DNA from: Paralichthys olivaceus
Lineage: Eukaryota > Chordata > Actinopteri > Pleuronectiformes > Paralichthyidae
Length of the DNA stretch: 64,000 bases
Assembly (NCBI RefSeq): GCF_024713975.1
Contig: NC_091116.1
Location: forward strand, 680,001-744,000
Direction: 5' to 3'
The notes beneath the pieces were generated by a model. That model was not told the origin of the DNA. It saw only the letters and a list, made by a program, of their open reading frames with translations, and ran no database searches. Within the stretch, counting starts at the first letter, position 1; every line of letters starts with the position of its first letter. The position numbers and the translations under genes were made by a program. Below are positions 22,980 through 33,179 of this stretch, in pieces.

Positions 22980-24660
22980 TATCTGCGTGGTCGCTGCTGC
23001 ATTATACATCAAAGCTGTGAACTCTGCACTCACTCCAATTAAACTGTAGTGCTGTGGATTTCACAAAAACAAAGCAAACTCTAGTTTTTGCAAAACTTTT
23101 GTATTTTCTGCACCATTATTTTCATCACAGGACACAATGACACAGACACTGTTACATGAAGACAGATGCATGACTGAATCAGAAGCTGATATTTGAACAT
23201 TTTGACAGAAGAAATATGAAAAGTTGCACTCATAACTTTCCCTCTGTTCAGTGCACTCTGGATTTTTGTTACTACTGTCTCATAAAACAAGGTTTTGCAT
23301 GGTTGAAAACGTTTCCAAGTCTTATGCATAATGTTTTGAGTGAAAATGAAAATGAAGAAAAAATTGTTTCTGTATTTGAATTTTTCTTCAGTGCTCTTTT
23401 TACTCTGTTTCAAATAGGTCACTGTTCCAGATTTGCATCAGGTTTGACACCTTGTCAATGGTTCCTCTGAAAACTGGTGCACGTACGTAGGAGGAAGAAA
23501 GTTGTGACACTTTGGACCTTGAGTTTTGAAACTTTCATTCCTGTTGCAGTTATTTTTGTTGCATTTGATTCTGCAGCTCTGATCAAAAAACTTATTGGTC
23601 CTCAACCTTTTTTCAGTTTCAGAATATGGCATCATATTTATCACAAACTGTCCCCTGACTGATAACCTCACATTGCTTTAAGGTTCTGAAGACAAACATG
23701 AGCGTTGATGTTCATATTAAATATGGCCCCTGTCAGATATTTTTATCGGCCTCCACTTTTCCGATTTGTTTTACAGTCAGACCAAAACTTCTCCTCATAC
23801 AGAATGAAATCAGCTCTGCATCATGGGATACCGGGCTCTGGGGGTAGAGCAGGTCGTCCACTGACCAGAAGGTTAGTGGTCTGAACCCCAGTTCTTCCAT
23901 GTTGCTTTTTAAAGTGTCCTCTAACCCTGATTGTGGGTTAGGGGTAAAAAAGAGAGCAGGCAGTTTATGGTTCACACTGTAAAGTGGTGGATAAGACTAG
24001 AAGAGAAAAACCGTGTGCTTTTTGCTATGGTATTTTCCCAGCATGCTCCTCAGAGGATCTACCCTTCCTCTTGATAGAATATCAGCTTTGCACACCAGGG
24101 ATCTCAGAATGGAACATGCAGGTTGTCACGGAACCTGTTGAGTATGTTCACGCTCTGAAGGAGATTTAATCTCCATTTTAAATCATCAGGTGGTTCCAGT
24201 GACGCACATATATCATTGGTGTTGGAGACTGAACCAAAACCGAACTGAAAACCAGAAATAATGAAAAAATAATAAAAAAACAGCATCTTGTTATTTTATC
24301 TAGTTAGTTTTAAGGATACACTGTAAATATCCATTAGTGTTATATCATGATTAACATGTTTATATATACGCTCCATGATATTTTGTGTTGAAGTAGCTGT
24401 GATTCAGATACTACAATCCTAAAAGTATTATGGACCATCAGTACTGAGTGTTGATCAGAAAGTCAATAAAATAAAAATGAATGTGCAGCAGAATTATACT
24501 AGTATTTATCGTGTATATAAAGATTTAAGAAATTAAATTATATTCAATTTACTAGCTGCACTAGCATACCAGGCTACATTAGATAAGTTGAGGACTATAT
24601 TTATATTGTGATGTTTACTGCAAAGAATCAAATAAAGCAAAAGAGATAATTGAAAATATG
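22980..24660. other. Spacer between crystallin genes 3 and 4
   Basis: No gene recognised on either strand. The open frames here are short, AT-rich and without splice context or homology. Confidence 0.5.
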
Positions 24661-24699
24661 GTTTATTTTCCACCTACAGTTTGTTACAATGAGTGACAA

Positions 24700-25504
24700 T
24701 CAGCACATGTCCATGATGCGACGGATGGAGCTGACTCGCATCACGTTGCTGGTCTCCCGGAAGTTCCTGTGCTCCCCGGGCCTCACGTAGATCATGCGTC
24801 CCCTGAAGTTGGGCTGCTCGAACATCAGCCAGTGGCCGTCCATGACGTTGCAGGACTGGCAGTCGGACATGAAGTAGCGGTCCTGCAGGGACTCGCAGTC
24901 GTCAATCACCTCGTGCATCTGGCCTGAGAAGTTCTCCCTCTCCCAGATCTTCATCCTGAACTGTCCCCTGTGCTGTTGGAGGAAGACGAGACGTGATTGC
25001 GTTGTTTTCTCCAGCACCTCCCGTGTTCTGGATCACACACGTTAACTCACACCAAACATGAGCTCCAAACATCTTACCATTGGGATCATGCGGCAGGAGC
25101 GAATGGTGTCCATCATGGTCACACCCATCATGCCTGTCATGCCCATCATGCTGCCCATGCGCTGGATGTCGGAGTACTCCCCTCTGCGCAGGAAGGCCTG
25201 GTTTCCCATGAAGTTGGTGCGGTCGAACACCACGAAGCACCCGTTGTCCACTCTGATGGAGTTGCAGCGGCTCAGGTGCATGTGGATGTCAGAGCAGTCG
25301 CTGCTGCACTCATAGGAGCGACCCTGGAAGCTCTTTTCCTCGTAGAAGATAATCTGCAGCAAAGAAACATGTCATGAGAAGTCAGCGAAGTTTTATTACT
25401 CGACGGAAACAACTTTACAGAAACAGTTTGCATCTATTAAACAATTTTTAAGCTCTGGATTTTTCGACATTTCACAAACACCTGAGGAGCATTACCCTGC
25501 CCAT
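24700..25504 (-). CDS. Gamma-M crystallin 4 with methionine-rich loop expansion
   Basis: Lens crystallin of 185 residues, about ten longer than its neighbours. Minus-strand exons are 25496-25504 (MGR), 25078-25353 (domain 1, 92 codons) and 24700-24972 (domain 2). Domain 1 begins [20 protein letters not shown]. After [11 protein letters not shown] it carries [16 protein letters not shown], where other copies have about five residues, within the second Greek-key motif. The coding DNA there is a degenerate ATGGGC-like tandem repeat, a likely origin of the expansion. Domain 2 reads [20 protein letters not shown] and [20 protein letters not shown], ending RRIMDMC. I count about 22 Met in 185 residues, consistent with the high-index, Met-rich gamma-M crystallins of fish lenses. 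The frame is kept, so this is not a broken gene. Poly(A) signal on the minus strand at 24662-24667. Confidence 0.93.
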
Positions 25505-25550
25505 GGTGACGGTTTCACTTTTTCCTAAGTGACAGCATCCGAGTGTCTCT

Positions 25551-25611
25551 TTTATACGGGCTGAGCAGCAGACCACCTCACACACCTTTGTGTGAACATT
25601 CTGAGTCAGCA
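25551..25611 (-). promoter_or_regulatory. Promoter of gamma-M crystallin gene 4
   Basis: Minus-strand TATAAA (25551-25556) lies about 50 bp before the ATG. TGCTGACTCA (25602-25611), a near T-MARE for Maf factors, ends about 100 bp before it. Confidence 0.6.
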
Positions 25612-25844
25612 CCAGGCTCACGTGGGGCCGCATTCATTTTACACCACACATGAATAGTTATTGTTGTATGTTGTTTAGTTTGAGGTCAGGTCAAAACAAA
25701 GCAAAATGGTATATAAACCATTATTAATTTAGTTTTATTTTAAATGATTCGAGGTCGGGACATCGTTATTCTGTGGAATCTAAAGGGTTTTGTGCAATTT
25801 CTTAAATGTCGTCAGTGTTTCGACAAAGTTCATCTTTAACTTCT

Positions 25845-26020
25845 TTTTTTTTTTTGATAAGTCTGTTTATTGAGCATCAGCGATACAAATTGAAGACATA
25901 AAAGAGATACTAAACAATGCTCACATTTTTCCCAGTTTTACAATTTACAGTACCCCCCACCCCCCCTCCCACGCACCCACCCACACCTCATACCCCTGTA
26001 GAGGTCCCACCCCTACCTGT
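25845..26020 (-). mobile_element. Short retroposed insertion (5'-truncated LINE-like 3' end) with target-site duplication
   Basis: A 176-bp insert is flanked by identical 17-bp copies GTTCATCTTTAACTTCT at 25828-25844 and 26021-26037. On the minus strand it ends with an AATAAA signal and a poly(A) tail (the T run after 25844) and begins with a G-rich stretch. This is the mark of target-primed reverse transcription. The G-rich 3' UTR resembles fish L1-type LINEs from memory, but a retroposed host transcript end is possible. The exact duplication suggests a fairly recent event. Confidence 0.8.
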
Positions 26021-26215
26021 GTTCATCTTTAACTTCTGATATTCAAGCCACATATCTTTATTATAGATAATATAATACAGTATGTATAAAATATGTGAAG
26101 CTGCTGGAAGCGAAACATAAACTCCAGCATTCAGTCCTGAGTTATTATTGAACATTCTGATGTACAGTAAAGTGTGCCACCCTATAGTGCTGCTCTGTGC
26201 TACAATATAGAGTGA

Positions 26216-26275
26216 TGACTCAAAGGTTTCAGCACAAGCCATGTGGAAATACTACGGCTGTGCAATGTATAAAAA
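26216..26275 (+). promoter_or_regulatory. Promoter of gamma-M crystallin gene 5
   Basis: TATAAAAA at 26268-26275 lies about 51 bp before the first ATG. TGACTCA (26216-26222), the core of a T-MARE or AP-1 site, lies about 105 bp before it. Confidence 0.6.
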
Positions 26276-26325
26276 GGGAAAAGGGTCGATGTGGAAGCTG
26301 TACATCTGAGATTAACTCGCTAATC

Positions 26326-27376
26326 ATGACGATGGGAAGGGTAAGTGAAACTTTCAAAACATCTCTGGCACAATGAGAAGATTTTTTAGAGAGAAATCAC
26401 TGCTGAGTGTAGATGTGCTGCTTTGAGCTCACATGAGTGTTGGTTTTTCATGTAGATCATATTCTATGAGGACCGGAACTTCCAGGGCCGCTCCTACGAG
26501 ACAGGCAGCGACTGCCCCGAGCTGACCTCCTTCCTGACCAGGTGCAACTCCTGCCGTGTGGAGTGCGGCCTCTTCATGGTCTATGAGAAGCCCAACTTCA
26601 CGGGCCATCAGATGCTGGCGAGGAGGGGCGAGTACCCAGACAACCAGCGCCTGATGGGGACGAGTATGAGCGACTGCATCAAGTCCTGTCGCATGATCCC
26701 CACGGTACGTGGATGGGGTTTAAGATGCAGAGTTGCTTTAAGGCTCAGATAATTCGACTAGAAGGCTTGTGAATTGATGACAAAAACAACGCTTTCCATT
26801 TTTAGCAAATAGAAGCTGCTCATCACAGAGGCCACAAGATTCTGCTAAAAGCCAAAACATGGAAATCTGTGACCCTTCGATTAAGGATATCTTCTCTTTC
26901 CCCCTGATGCACTTTTTATGCAAAAATATGTAAAACTTTCTCTAGATGGAGAATGTTTCTTGAGATAGCTTATCGATTTGTGATGTTTTTTCTTAGGGTT
27001 GGTTTCTGCACTTGATCTTATTACACAAGTATTCAACTAAAGCTGTCACGTGTGGATCAGTTGACTCTTCATTCCCCTGATGTTTCTGCACCCACAGCAC
27101 AGGGGACCCTTCCGCATGAGGATCTATGAGAAGGAGAACTTCGGTGGCCAGATGCACGAGCTGATGGACGACTGTGACAACACGATGGATCGTTTCCAGA
27201 CGGCCGACTTCCAATCCTGCAACGTGATGGACGGCCACTGGCTGATGTTCGAGCAGCCCAACTACAGAGGCCGGATGCTGTACCTTCGGCCAGGAGAGCA
27301 CAGGAACCTGCGAGAGCTGGGGATGAGCAACATGTCAAGGTTGAGCTCCATCAGACGCATCATAGACTCCTGTTAA
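26326..27376 (+). CDS. Gamma-M crystallin 5
   Basis: Lens crystallin of up to 180 residues. Exons are 26326-26340 (MTMGR; a second ATG at 26332 gives the usual MGR), 26456-26704 (domain 1, 83 codons) and 27098-27376 (domain 2). Domain 1 reads [20 protein letters not shown] and [20 protein letters not shown], with a two-residue insertion ([10 protein letters not shown]). Domain 2 reads [20 protein letters not shown] and [20 protein letters not shown], ending RRIIDSC. It is Met-rich with a single Trp, closest in style to gene 4, from which it is divergently transcribed. Which of the two ATGs is used cannot be decided from sequence alone; the second matches its paralogues. Poly(A) signal at 27407-27412. 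Confidence 0.92.
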
Positions 27377-27419
27377 TTCAAACTCTGCTTGTGCCACATG
27401 TGAACAAATAAAACAAGGC

Positions 27420-28640
27420 TGAAATCAAATGTGTCTGATGTCTGCTCTTCATTTTAGTTGAGTATAAAAACTTTTGCAAAGAAAAGAGCGACTCCTACAG
27501 GTTGAGTCCCAGCCCCTCATGTCCATCCATAAGTGGACATGTAGTAGCTATTTTATGTTTGTATATAACTGCTTTACCTTGTTTGTCCTTGTTCCATGTG
27601 TGTTTAAGGGAACAGATACACAGTATTGGAGAGTGAGCTATGGAAGTTTTGTCGTTAGAAAACCCAGCGGTCTAAATAATGCATAAACAGGAAGATTGCA
27701 AAAAAGGATAAAGACGTTGTTTGTTCCAATAGAAAAGTTCAATATCTGACTTTGGTCAGGATCTTGCAAGTTGATTTTCCGATTGAACTGAAACAAACGG
27801 CCTGGATAATGTAGAAAAACCTTAATGTGCACAGGAAGGACCTGTGCATTAAAAGCAGTGAGTGCTGAAAATGTTGCAAACCCGAAAACCTAAAGTTATA
27901 GTTTTTTTACTTTTAAAGGTATGACTTGTACGTCCTCAATAAAAAGTCTCTAAAAACTCTTCATTACATTATTCTAAAAACTGAAGCCTTTCTACCTTGA
28001 CTTGCATGTTGAAGGTCAAAGATTTTGAGCCGATCGGCCATTACAGAGGTGTGAAGAGGCTTCGGGTTGTTCTGGATCAACCTGGAAGAAAACTCACAGA
28101 ATCCACGAGCTACGATTGTCTGGCTTTGCATTTACCAAAAAGAATTTGAATGGAAACAGACATTATGCAAAAATGAATATTGCCATTCAGTAGGTCGTCC
28201 CTGAAACTAATAAATAAGCTTTTAGCAATTCCATATGGAGCTGTTTTCATTGTATTTGTCTAATTTCAAGTCTAATTTCTCATATGAAACAACGTGTCCC
28301 TATGTCTCAAATCTCATTTTTCTCAGTAAGGATTGAAACCAAATTCCACTAGATGTTAAACTCGTTACATGAAACCACGATATGTTCTTATTTTTTTAAA
28401 CCAACTCACTTTCTTTCCATCGCTGTCTGACACTGCTCCGTTTCTGCCTTCACTGTTCCAGCATGTGTTTGATACCGTGTCATCATCAGACTGGAACAAA
28501 GGCAAATCAAACAGCACCAAGCCATTTTGCTGAAATGTAGATCTGCCTCATTTGGGTATCAAAGACTTGCCCTGCTCTGCACATTTTGTTTATCAATAAA
28601 TACTATGATGGGGCTGCAGTGAAGAATGAGGTTTACAGTG
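27420..28640. other. Spacer between crystallin genes 5 and 6
   Basis: No gene recognised. TGCTGA at 28529-28534 and an AATAAATA that might serve as a TATA-like element near 28596 precede gene 6. Confidence 0.4.
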
Positions 28641-28647
28641 CGTCCAA

Positions 28648-30130
28648 ATGGGGAAGGTAAGATTAAAGCTTTCAACAGCCGCTGAACTTTGAAAGACATT
28701 TGTTCTGTGTTTTCAGAAAATGCTCACATTTCTTACCTTTCACCCACAGATCACATTTTTCGAGGACAAGAAGTTCCAGGGACGCTGCTACAACTGCAGC
28801 AGCGACTGTGTCGACCTGCACACGTACTTCAACCGCTGCAACTCCATCCGAGTGGAGAGTGGTGTGTGGGTGATCTACGAGAGACCCAACTACAAGGGTT
28901 TCCAGTACATCCTCAGCCCCGGGGAGTACGGCGACAGCCAGCAATGGATGGCGTTCAGCGACAGCGTCAAGTCCTGCCGTGCCATAAAGAACGTAAGAGT
29001 CCTCATTCGGGTTTCTTGAGGGATCTGGACCAACTAGAGTCACGGTAGAGTCAGAGAAGTAACAGAAAGTATGTTTGGGTAGTGCACAGAAGACAGGAAT
29101 GCACAATGGCACCGGACGGAGCTTTGTGAACACTGTGAAGCCAACAGACCAACCAAGCAGACAATAGTGAGCGTGTTTGGCAGCAAGTTGCAGCTTTTGG
29201 TTGCAAGTTGGCCAAGAAATTGTTAAAGGGAAATGTGCACACTCAGAATGAGGCCAAAACTAGAACCTGGTGTTGCATTTATAAGTTAAAGGGCTTTAGA
29301 TGTGCTTCTTAAGTGTCGGTGGTGACCAAAACAAAGTTATAAGGAGTGTGAATATGGGGTTTCGACTCCACACGAATGCTTTCTTTTAGCTCCTTTTTGG
29401 TCTCCACCAACACCTCTCAGACCAAAACATGGAGGGTCAATATTGCAATTACACTTGAGAATCTGGCTTGTAGGTGTTGATGGAGACCAAAACAGAGCAG
29501 AAAGGACTTTGATTCAGTAGGTGGCCAGTAAGATTTCTCCCAATGCATCTTATTTTGCTACCAGCAATGGCTCCCTAACACACTCAATTTACAAGGCCAC
29601 AATGTATTCAGGGTATTTGACATCGCTAAAAGTTAGCCTACTTTGTTTTTTGACAATAAGATTCCCATGAACCAGATTTTTCTTCCCCCTTGTTTCGTGT
29701 AGTAGTCATGTTCCATTTTCTTGAACAAATTTTTTTATTTTTATTAAAGTTTCGTACTTCACGCAGTCCACAAAATAAAAACTCTTTTGGTTAGTTCTTG
29801 GAGGAACATTTTTGGGAGCACTTGTAATATAAAATGTCATTCCACACCTTTCAGATTTACGGCAGTTCATGGAAGCTGAGGCTGTACGAGAGGCCGGACT
29901 TCGGAGGGCAGATGGTGGAGTGCTCTGACGATTGCCCGTCAGTGTACGACACCTACAAGCTGCGTGAGGCGTACTCCTGCATGGTCACCGATGGCGCCTG
30001 GGTCTTCTACGACCTCCCCAACTACAGGGGACACCAGTACCTCCTCGAGCGGGGCGAGTACCCGCAGCACAGCGACTGGGGGGCGTCCTCACCTGGTGTC
30101 GGCTCCTTCCGCAGGATCACAGAGTTTTAA
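28648..30130 (+). CDS. Gamma crystallin 6, gamma-S-like
   Basis: Lens crystallin of 175 residues. Exons are 28648-28656 (MGK), 28750-28992 (domain 1) and 29855-30130 (domain 2), with a longer second intron of about 860 bp. Domain 1 reads [20 protein letters not shown] and [20 protein letters not shown]; domain 2 reads [20 protein letters not shown] and [20 protein letters not shown], ending RRITEF. Trp residues are kept in both domains (GVW, QQW, GAW, SDW), and the VWVIYERPN and LLERGEYP features recall gamma-S crystallins. It lacks the Met enrichment of genes 3-5. Its location toward etv5 fits the human CRYGS-ETV5 linkage at 3q27. Poly(A) signal at 30183-30188. The assignment to gamma-S rather than Trp-rich gamma-M is tentative. 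Confidence 0.9.
29290..29520. repeat. Possible fold-back repeat in intron 2 of crystallin gene 6
   Basis: GGTGGTGACCAAAAC near 29319 and GTTGATGGAGACCAAAAC near 29476, with the opposite-strand form TTTTTGGTCTCCACCAAC near 29394, suggest inverted copies of one short motif. It may be a decayed nonautonomous element. Confidence 0.3.
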
Positions 30131-30199
30131 CTCTTTTAACCTTGTATTCAGACCAAGATGGTGATTCGGGACCCTTTCAATCAATAAATGAGCAAAAGC

Positions 30200-31970
30200 A
30201 AACTCTGACTGTGTTCTTTTGGTTTTTCTGTGAATATATCTCATGTTTGACCACCAACTATATAAAAGACTATAGCATCTTTGGGAGATAAAGCCATGTT
30301 TTGTGATCACAGGGTAATTATCTCTTTATGAAAACATAATAATTGTCTGCTACCTTTCCTAACTACCTTACAAAATAAATATGACCTGAGGTTTTTATTC
30401 AAAAGAACCAAGGTCAAATGCATGCATGATGGCATGAAAACAGAAATTAAAACGTGTCCTCTGCCTTTTCTGAGCAACAACCAGGAACATTGTGTGTGGA
30501 GATGGAAGCTGGTAATTGGTTTTTAAATTATTAAATAAGTTTTGGGTTCATTGCATCTTCCTCACAGTCGACCACTTGCAGAGAATAACTTTTTTAACGA
30601 TTTTTGATATAAAACATACATATTTTTCTTCCATTTTCATAAATACAGTACACGTTTCCTGTTGTCATTCATTAAGATAAAGTGTAAAGTCCTGCTGATA
30701 AAATGACTTGACAAGTTGGTAACCCTCGTTTACTTTATTCGACTTGTTAAACAAGAGTTTGCAACAGCAAGAACCCAGCTTGTTCAATATGAAGTAGTCA
30801 TGTATGATAAAATCATGAATCAGTGTCTCCTGTAAAGTGTCTGGTGCCTTCCTGCTGAGCCACTGACTCAGCTCAACACGTTTCGTATCAAACCAAGCGT
30901 CCTGCGCTGCCGTTGTTTTCGTCGGCTCGCTCTGCTGCGTCCAGCGGCTTTGGAACGCTTCGCACTTTGCGTTTGCTTTGTTTAGGGAAACGGGATCGAC
31001 TGCATCAGGACAATGTGATGAGCCTGGATAAATATTTGAATGGCTGATTGAATAATCCAATTCACACAGAGGAAGCCATGTGCTCAGTTTTATTGTCTTG
31101 TCCTGTATGAAGAGAATATTGGAGGCTGCTGCTTAATGTTTTATATGACACCGACCCCGTTGATATTGATATGTAAAATGTGTGTGTTCAATATAGCACA
31201 AAACAGCGGTTGCAATATTTTCCGAGATAAAGATAAAAGTGTGTAAAGGAATGAATGTGCCTTTAAAAGTTCAGCTAGGTTTGTATTTCTTCTTGGACGA
31301 GTCCAGAATCTCCCAGGTTTGATTGGACAAAGATGACCTGCACATGCGCTTTAGTCACTGAGCATTGTGGGTAATCTACGGCATTGGTTGCTCTCACGCG
31401 ACCTTAGTATGATGAAATCATGAGATAAAGTGGAAAAGCATGGAAATAATGTTGTAAATAAACTTTGGATTTGAATACATTAATGTAAAAATATGGTATA
31501 TAATAAAATGTATTGGCTTTAGATCTTTAGCTATTTTTTAAAGTGATTTAATCTGGTTTAATCTCATCTTTTCTCTGTCTCATCAGAGTTGATTCTCCGA
31601 GAGATATTTTGTGCCTTGTATGTGGTCTCATTACTCAACCTCAGTTCCTCCAGATACTGCAGAAAAGAAAGGGAAACTCTGTATTATAACACACATAGGT
31701 GGGGATCTGGATCATGCTCTTCTGACCTTATTGTACCAGGTACAAGGTGGAAGAAAATGAAACTAAAATAGATCAATTATTAGATATTAAATGCATCGTG
31801 AAAAATGAAATTGAAATTTAGTTAAACAGTTAAACAGCCTTCATTCAAAATTTCTGCACCATCACATATAAAGGCCGTGAACTAAAACAATTGCAGCATC
31901 AGCTAATGTGCCAAAGTTAATGTGGTGCTCATTTGAATGACAATTGTTCCCCTGGCGATGCATTTCATCT
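30200..31970. other. Spacer between crystallin genes 6 and 7
   Basis: No confident gene. A 131-codon minus-strand frame (30665-31060) has no recognised homology or splice context. TGCTGAG (30853-30859) and TGACTCAGC (30864-30872) form a Maf-type site that may be regulatory. Confidence 0.4.
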
Positions 31971-31977
31971 GCCGTGA

Positions 31978-31985
31978 TATAAAAG
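31978..31985 (+). promoter_or_regulatory. TATA box of crystallin gene 7
   Basis: TATAAAAG lies 75-82 bp upstream of the ATG. A second TATAAAGG-like box is at about 31867. Confidence 0.55.
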
Positions 31986-32059
31986 TGGTCCTCGACTGAT
32001 GCATCAGTGTGAGTGGGTGGATTTAATTTGATTTGGGCGAAGAGAAACATAAGGTGATA

Positions 32060-33116
32060 ATGGAGCGCTCAGGGAAGGTGAGTGCTGCAGCTCTAGAATG
32101 TCATGATAATGTAATGCTGTTTGTGAAGTCGCATCACAAGTCAAAGTGGGAAGATTTCTTCATTTTTCTTGAAATGAAAAGTGTCGATTTGTTATTTGTT
32201 CCCCTGATCTCACGTAGAAAAGTAACACAAGTGACATTTTGAGAAAAACTGAAAATACAGAACACTGAAACCACAACATCTGGCATTTTATCACATATTA
32301 TCACAAATGCATCATTATTCATCATTTACACGTCTTGCCAGTAACAGGCGGTAGAAGCCTCATTGTCCTTTGATATTTCCTCTTGGGTCTTTTTCTTGTC
32401 GATTATGTTCAATTTGCTGACTGCCTCTTGCAGATCTTCTTCTACGAGGACAAGAACTTTCAGGGTCGCTACTACGAATGCAGCAGTGACTGTGCCGAGC
32501 TCAGCTCCCACTTCAGCCACTGTAACTCCATCAGGGTTGAGAGTGGGGCCTGGGTCATCTATGAGAGACCCCAGTTCATGGGTTACCAGTACGTCCTCAT
32601 GAGGGGTGAATACCCCAACTACCAGAGCTGGAACGGCTTCAATGACACCATCCGCTCCTGTCGCCTTGTTCGATATGTAAGTTCTGGTATATCGCTTGAT
32701 TTGTAAGCGTAGCCTGGTTTAGGTTTAACTTATCTGACTACATTGCAAGATTAATTAAAGAGCCACCAGACAGTTAACTTAGCATGAAGCCTGGAAACAA
32801 AAGGAAATAGTTTGTCAAAGATTTTTTTCGTTTTATGCTCCAGCCTTCCAGCAGGCACAGGATCCGCATCTATGAACGTCCGGACTTCAGCGGCCAGATG
32901 ATAGAGTTCAGCGAAGACCTGCCCAATCTGATGGACCGCTGGCGCTACCGGGACGTCCACTCGGCGCAAGTCCAGGATGGCGTCTGGGTCTTCTATGAGC
33001 ATCCGAACTACAGGGGGCGCCAGTACCTGCTGGAAAAGGGCGAGTACAGGCGACACGCAGAGTGGGGGGCTCTCCATCCATCTCTGGGCTCCATTAGACG
33101 CGTTGTGGACTTTTAG
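32060..33116 (+). CDS. Gamma crystallin 7, gamma-S-like
   Basis: Lens crystallin of 177 residues. Exons are 32060-32077 (MERSGK, a longer first exon as in some gamma-S proteins), 32434-32676 (domain 1) and 32844-33116 (domain 2). Domain 1 reads [20 protein letters not shown] and [20 protein letters not shown]. Domain 2 reads [20 protein letters not shown] and [20 protein letters not shown], ending RRVVDF. The N-terminal extension before [11 protein letters not shown], the QYVL string and [20 protein letters not shown] are close to vertebrate gamma-S. All canonical Trp positions are present. One domain 2 difference is EDLPN, where its paralogues have DDCP. Poly(A) signal at 33167-33172. It is the last crystallin before etv5, as expected for a CRYGS orthologue. 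Confidence 0.92.
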
Positions 33117-33179
33117 ACGCCGCACCTTACTCAGTACTCATCCTCTTCCACTCGACCTCACCTGCAAATAAAAGCACAC

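Noticed and set aside
24902-25377. Long frames opposite or out of frame to crystallin gene 4
   Set aside because: Shadows of the GC-rich crystallin exons; the beta-gamma frame explains the region.
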